Assembly: GCF_036924745.1 (NCBI RefSeq)
Contig: NZ_JAZHSD010000001.1
Span: 3,844,001 to 3,908,000 of the forward strand
Source of the DNA: Bradyrhizobium sp. AZCC 1693
GTDB taxonomy: Bacteria > Pseudomonadota > Alphaproteobacteria > Rhizobiales > Xanthobacteraceae
DNA length: 64,000 nt
Reading direction: 5' to 3'
The notes beneath the pieces are model-generated. The model was given only the letters and a program-made list of their open reading frames with translations, was not told the DNA's origin and did no database searches. Position numbers and translations under genes: made by a program. Positions 60,242 to 64,000 of this stretch are shown here, in pieces. Numbering within the stretch: the stretch's first letter is position 1; each line of letters begins with the position of its first letter.

Positions 60242-62239
60242 ATGACCAGCACAGCACGAAACGGCTTCTCCCGGCACATCAACCTGGGGATCAGGACACG
60301 GATCACCGCGGCTCTCGCGCTCGCCTCGGCGGGAACGGCGGTCTTCGTCCTGCTCGGCGCGATGTGGATCATCTCAGGCATCGTCGATCGCGCCGATGAG
60401 CGCGAATTGCGCAGCCACTACGACGCGCTGCAGTCGAGGCTCGGCCAGGAGGCCCGCCGGGCCGCCGCGATGAGCGCCGTCGTCGCGACCATCCCCGCGG
60501 TTCAGGAGGCGATGGCGCGCGACGACCGCGACGCCTTGATGGGATTGTTCGGCGCCGGATTTGCAGCCCTGAAATCCGACTATGGCGTCGACCAGTTCCA
60601 GTTTCACACGCCGCCGGCGATATCCTATCTGCGCGTCCATCAGCCGAAGAAATTCGGCGACGACCTCTCGGGTTTCCGCAAGACGGTTGTCGCGGCCAAT
60701 CAGGCGCGCAAGCCGATCGTTGGTCTCGAAGGCGGCGTCGCCGGGCTCGGTATCCGCGGCGTCGTTCCGGTCGCGCTGACCGGCAAGCATCTCGGCTCCG
60801 TGGAGTTCGGGCTAACCTTCGGCCAGCCGTTCTTTGACGAGTTCAAGCGCACCCGCGGCACCGATGTCGCGTTCCACCTTTCGGCCGACAGCGATTTCAA
60901 GCTGTTCGGCGGGACGCTGGACGGCCGAAGCTTCTTCGATCCGGCCGACTATCGCAGCGCCCGCGACGGCGGCTTCGTCATCCACCAGGGCAAGCTTGGC
61001 ACGACGCCGGTTGCCGCGTTGCTCGCTCCGATCAAGGATTTTTCCGGCAACTCCATCGGCGCCGTCGAAATCGTGATGGACAACAGCGAATATGTGACCT
61101 CGCTCGATCGCGCGCGCCAGCTCGCCATCGGCATGGCGTTGCTCGGGATCTCCATCGCGGCCGCCGCCGGATTGCTGATCGCCCGCGGCATTTCACGCCC
61201 GATTCTTTCGATCACGGCGGCGATGCGCGACCTCGCACATGGCAAGCTGGAATTCGAATTGCCCGCCCATCAGCACCAAGGCGAGGTTGGCGAAATGGCG
61301 CGGGCGGTGGCTGTGTTCAAGGACAATGCCGTCCGCATGCAACGAATGCAGGCGGACCAGGCGGAAGCCAAGGCCCAATCCGAGCAGGAAAAGCGCCGCG
61401 CCTTCACGGCGCTGGCCGACAGCTTTGAGGCGAGCGTGCGCGGCGTGGTCGAGCGCGTGTCGGCGGCGGCAACCGAAATGCAGGCGACGGCGCAGTCGAT
61501 GTCCGCCATCGTCGAGCAATCGCGGCAACAGACGCTCACGGTTTCCACCGCATCCGCGCAGGCTTCCGACAACGTCCAGACCGTCGCTGCAGCGGCCGAA
61601 GAATTGTCGTCGTCGATGGGCGAAATCGGCCGGCGGCTGACGCATGCCTCCAGCGTGGTCGGCAAGGCCGCGAATGACGGCCAGCAGTCGAACAACCGTG
61701 TGCAAAGCCTCGCCGCCGCCGCGCAGAAAATTGGAGAGGTGGTGTCACTGATTAACCAGATCGCCAGCCAGACCAACCTGCTGGCGCTGAATGCGACCAT
61801 CGAGGCCGCGCGCGCCGGCGAAGCCGGCCGCGGCTTCGCGGTGGTTGCAAGCGAAGTGAAAACACTGGCGACGCAGACCGCCAGGGCGACCGAGGAAATC
61901 CGCGCCCAGATCGCGGCGGTCCAGGGCGAAACCACCGCCGCCGTCGACGGCATCCAGTCGATCTGCACCACGATTCGGGAGGTCGACGAAATTTCTGCGG
62001 CGATTGCCGCGGCCGTCGAACAGCAGGGCTCGGCGACGCAGGAAATCGCGCGCAACGTGCAGCAGGCCGCCGCCCGCACCGGCGAGGTCTCGCGCAACAT
62101 TTCCGGCGTGACGACCGGCATCGGCGCCACCGGCGATGCCGCGCAGGAAGTGCTCAGCTCCGCGGGCGAACTGGCGGAGCAATCGAGCAAGCTGCGCAGC
62201 GAGGTCGACCGTTTTCTCGCCCACATCAGGGCGGCGTGA
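60242..62239 (+). CDS. Methyl-accepting chemotaxis protein with double-Cache sensor
   Basis: 665 residues. Membrane helix ~20-45, periplasmic Cache-type sensor (~46-295; [35 protein letters not shown]), second helix ~298-318, HAMP (~319-375, [20 protein letters not shown]) and MCP signalling domain with tip [20 protein letters not shown]. It senses an extracellular ligand and signals to CheA. No che genes are nearby. ATG 60242 begins the homologous part. Confidence 0.92.
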   Translation: MTSTARNGFSRHINLGIRTRITAALALASAGTAVFVLLGAMWIISGIVDRADERELRSHYDALQSRLGQEARRAAAMSAVVATIPAVQEAMARDDRDALMGLFGAGFAALKSDYGVDQFQFHTPPAISYLRVHQPKKFGDDLSGFRKTVVAANQARKPIVGLEGGVAGLGIRGVVPVALTGKHLGSVEFGLTFGQPFFDEFKRTRGTDVAFHLSADSDFKLFGGTLDGRSFFDPADYRSARDGGFVIHQGKLGTTPVAALLAPIKDFSGNSIGAVEIVMDNSEYVTSLDRARQLAIGMALLGISIAAAAGLLIARGISRPILSITAAMRDLAHGKLEFELPAHQHQGEVGEMARAVAVFKDNAVRMQRMQADQAEAKAQSEQEKRRAFTALADSFEASVRGVVERVSAAATEMQATAQSMSAIVEQSRQQTLTVSTASAQASDNVQTVAAAAEELSSSMGEIGRRLTHASSVVGKAANDGQQSNNRVQSLAAAAQKIGEVVSLINQIASQTNLLALNATIEAARAGEAGRGFAVVASEVKTLATQTARATEEIRAQIAAVQGETTAAVDGIQSICTTIREVDEISAAIAAAVEQQGSATQEIARNVQQAAARTGEVSRNISGVTTGIGATGDAAQEVLSSAGELAEQSSKLRSEVDRFLAHIRAA

Positions 62240-62274
62240 GGCTGGGGCGCGTCGCTAGGTAACGTGCTCTATCG

Positions 62275-62391
62275 TCGTCCCTGCGAACGCAGGGACCCAT
62301 AACCACCAGCGTTTGTTGTTACGAAGGCAACTGGCCCCGGCGCCAAATCGAGAGGCCGCGGCGTATGGGTCCCTGCGTTCGCAGGGACGAC
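62275..62391. repeat. Family A palindromic repeat (copy 3, intact)
   Basis: 117 bp, from 'gtcgtccctgcgaacgcagg' to 'cctgcgttcgcagggacgac', perfect arms of ~25 bases ending at 'gacccata / tatgggtc'. Confidence 0.9.
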
Positions 62392-62398
62392 GTTGAGC

Positions 62399-63058
62399 TT
62401 ATTTCGCCGCCCCGACCATCACATCGAGTGCGCCCTTGACGATCGCCTCCAATTCCGCGCGCGGCGTCCGGGCGCGGGCGCGGATGGCGAGGGTGTGGAT
62501 GGTGGCGGAGGCGAGCTGGGCCAGCACGGCCGGATCGGCGCTTTCGGGCAACTCACCGTTCGCCTTGGCCAGCCGGAAACAGGCCGCAAAGGCCTTGTCG
62601 AGTTCGGTGAAGCCTTCCATCACCATGGCGCGGATATCAGGGTCATGTACCGCCTCGGAGGCTGCGGTCATCACCGTGAAGCAGCCGCGCGGACCGGATT
62701 CGCCGGACAGATAGATGTCGAGCGCCACCGCATAGATCCGCTCCAGCCGCTTTCGGATCGGCAGCTCGCCGCGGAAGATGTCGCCCATCGCCGCCCGGGC
62801 GTCGTCGCGATAGCGGCGGTAGCTCTTGATGAACAGCTCGCGCTTGTCGCCGAACGCGCCGTAAAGGCTTGGCCGGTTCATGCCGGTGGCGGCAGAGAGA
62901 TCGTCCAGCGAGGTCGCGGCGAAACCATCCTTGCGAAACAGATCGAGCGCCTTGCCGAGCGCGACGTCCGGCTGATAGGCGCGCGGCCGGCCGCGGCGCT
63001 TGGGCGCCACGGGATCGTCGATCCTCGCCACAGGCGGCTTTTTATTTTTTTGTACCAT
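62399..63058 (-). CDS. TetR/AcrR-family regulator
   Basis: 219 residues. A basic N-terminal tail (KRRGRPRAYQPD) and HTH (FAATSLDDLSAATGMNRPSLYGAF) are followed by a C-domain with SGPRGCFTVMTAASEA, typical of YcdC/AcrR-like regulators next to detoxification genes. Transcribed divergently from a GST. Confidence 0.92.
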   Translation of the reverse strand: MVQKNKKPPVARIDDPVAPKRRGRPRAYQPDVALGKALDLFRKDGFAATSLDDLSAATGMNRPSLYGAFGDKRELFIKSYRRYRDDARAAMGDIFRGELPIRKRLERIYAVALDIYLSGESGPRGCFTVMTAASEAVHDPDIRAMVMEGFTELDKAFAACFRLAKANGELPESADPAVLAQLASATIHTLAIRARARTPRAELEAIVKGALDVMVGAAK

Positions 63059-63077
63059 TTCGCAATAAATTCCTTGA

Positions 63078-63096
63078 CCGCATTTATATTATGCGG
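63078..63096. promoter_or_regulatory. Candidate TetR operator between tetR and GST
   Basis: CCGCAT-TTATATT-ATGCGG is a perfect inverted repeat in the 108-bp divergent gap, 20 bases from the tetR start. TTGACC at 63075-63080 overlaps it and could be a -35 element for the GST gene. Confidence 0.55.
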
Positions 63097-63166
63097 AACA
63101 GTATAAAAATCAACCCCGCCCGCCCCAAGTGCCGGCCCGGTTGATCAACCGCCAAGGAGGCAAACC

Positions 63167-63811
63167 ATGGATCTTTATTTCTCGCCGCTCGCCTGCTCGC
63201 TGGCGACACGGATTGCGCTGTATGAAGCCGGCGCCGAGGCCAACTATCTCGAGGTCGATCCCAAGACCAAGGTCGTGCAGAAGGACGGCTCGGATTTCCG
63301 CAGCGTCAATCCGCTGGGGCTGGTGCCGACGCTGCGCACCGACGACGGGACGGTACTGACGGAAAACGCGGCGATCCTGCAATATGTCGCCGATCGTTTT
63401 CCGGGCGCCGGCATTTCGGCTGCATCTGCGGAGGAGCGCAGCCGCCTGCATCAATGGCTCTGCTTCATCGGCACCGAATTGCACAAGGCGCTGTTTGTGC
63501 CGCTGCTCGACAAGACGGCGCCGCAGGATGCCAAGTCCTATGCGTTGACCAAGAACCTGTCGCGGCTCGACTATCTCGAAAACTACCTGAAGGGCCGCGA
63601 ATTCCTGCTCGATCATTTCAGCGTCGCCGATGCCTATCTCGTCACCATCATCAACTGGACGATGGCGACGCCGCCGATCGAACTGGTGAAATGGCCAAAC
63701 GTGAAGGTCTATTACGAGCGGCTGCGCGCGCGGCCGAGCATCGCGAAGGCGGTCGCCGAGGAGTTCGAGATGTACAAGGCCGAACTCGCCCGGCACAAGG
63801 CAGCGGCGTAA
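63167..63811 (+). CDS. Glutathione S-transferase (beta-class-like)
   Basis: 214 residues. MDLYFSPLACSLATRIALYEAG has the N-terminal Tyr and the Cys10 position of beta-class GSTs, and VLTENAAILQYVADRFP is the glutathione-binding block. The C-terminal domain has FLLDHFSVADAYLVTIINW. AAGGAGG lies before the ATG. Likely controlled by the divergent TetR protein. Confidence 0.93.
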   Translation: MDLYFSPLACSLATRIALYEAGAEANYLEVDPKTKVVQKDGSDFRSVNPLGLVPTLRTDDGTVLTENAAILQYVADRFPGAGISAASAEERSRLHQWLCFIGTELHKALFVPLLDKTAPQDAKSYALTKNLSRLDYLENYLKGREFLLDHFSVADAYLVTIINWTMATPPIELVKWPNVKVYYERLRARPSIAKAVAEEFEMYKAELARHKAAA

Positions 63812-63830
63812 GGCGTTAATCTCTCACCAC

Positions 63831-63967
63831 GTCGTCCGCGCCTTGTGCGCAATTGCGCACTTGGCGCGGGGACCCATAACCACCAGCGTTTCACTGGGGC
63901 AATCGTCGCTCACCGTGAACAACTCGAAAGGCCACGGCGTATGGGTCCCTGCTTTCGCAGGGACGAC
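63831..63967. repeat. Family A repeat with a changed left arm (copy 4)
   Basis: The right arm is standard ('cgtatgggtccctgctttcg'). The left arm instead contains 'gcgccttgtgcgcaatt' with its own small palindrome (GTGCGCAATTGCGCAC) before 'ggggacccataaccaccagcg'. The inner 'accaccagcgttt' matches copy 3. Confidence 0.75.
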
Positions 63968-64000
63968 GTCGATCTCACCGAGCGTCACTCCGGCGGCGCG

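Overview
The window looks like a chromosomal segment of a Bradyrhizobium-type alphaproteobacterium (Nitrobacteraceae). This rests on high GC content, a GapR/DUF2312 gene, DUF1036, DUF1244 and DUF2852 genes, the Tol-Pal/CpoB/TilS/FtsH gene order, and many dispersed palindromic intergenic repeats whose arms resemble those I know from Bradyrhizobium. No rRNA, tRNA or CRISPR array was recognised.

Layout. 0-5 kb: tail of a sigma-54-dependent regulator, then two cell-wall enzymes (an L,D-transpeptidase and a DUF882/M15-like protein). 5-12 kb: gapR, small conserved genes, pyruvate kinase, an OsmC peroxidase, a TetR regulator, a SASA-type esterase and a GT87 membrane protein. 12-16.4 kb: class Ia ribonucleotide reductase nrdAB behind a cobalamin riboswitch. 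16.5-22.2 kb: a methylcitrate-cycle cluster (ScfR/PrpR regulator, thioesterase, prpD, prpC, prpB) with TTTGCAAA-type operators. 22.3-25 kb: metE behind a second cobalamin riboswitch. 25.5-38.9 kb (minus strand): the envelope block tolQ-tolR-tolA-tolB, a GGDEF/EAL protein, a FeeM-like acyltransferase, pal, cpoB, tilS and ftsH, with one plus-strand hydrolase. tolQ carries a single-base frameshift in the given sequence.

39.3-40.9 kb is a complete IS1111-type IS110 element. Removing it restores a 123-bp dispersed repeat exactly. 41-46 kb is an accessory stretch: a serine hydrolase, cysE, and a thioredoxin / TlpA-remnant / CcdA / DUF302 redox group.

46.4-59 kb holds many small stress and detoxification genes: DUF2852 with its TetR regulator, four YciI/DGPF-type proteins, SnoaL-like, GST, RibD-like reductase with an HxlR regulator, PAS chemoreceptor, SDR, VOC, SRPBCC, DoxX, and an ECF42-type sigma factor. 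The main finding is here: the motif TGTCGG-N17-CGTC lies at promoter distance upstream of three transcription units (YciI-sigma, DoxX-SRPBCC, and a YciI group). A one-mismatch copy precedes a GST-SnoaL pair. This points to a small local sigma regulon. 59-64 kb holds ghrA, a second chemoreceptor, a TetR-GST divergent pair and more repeats.
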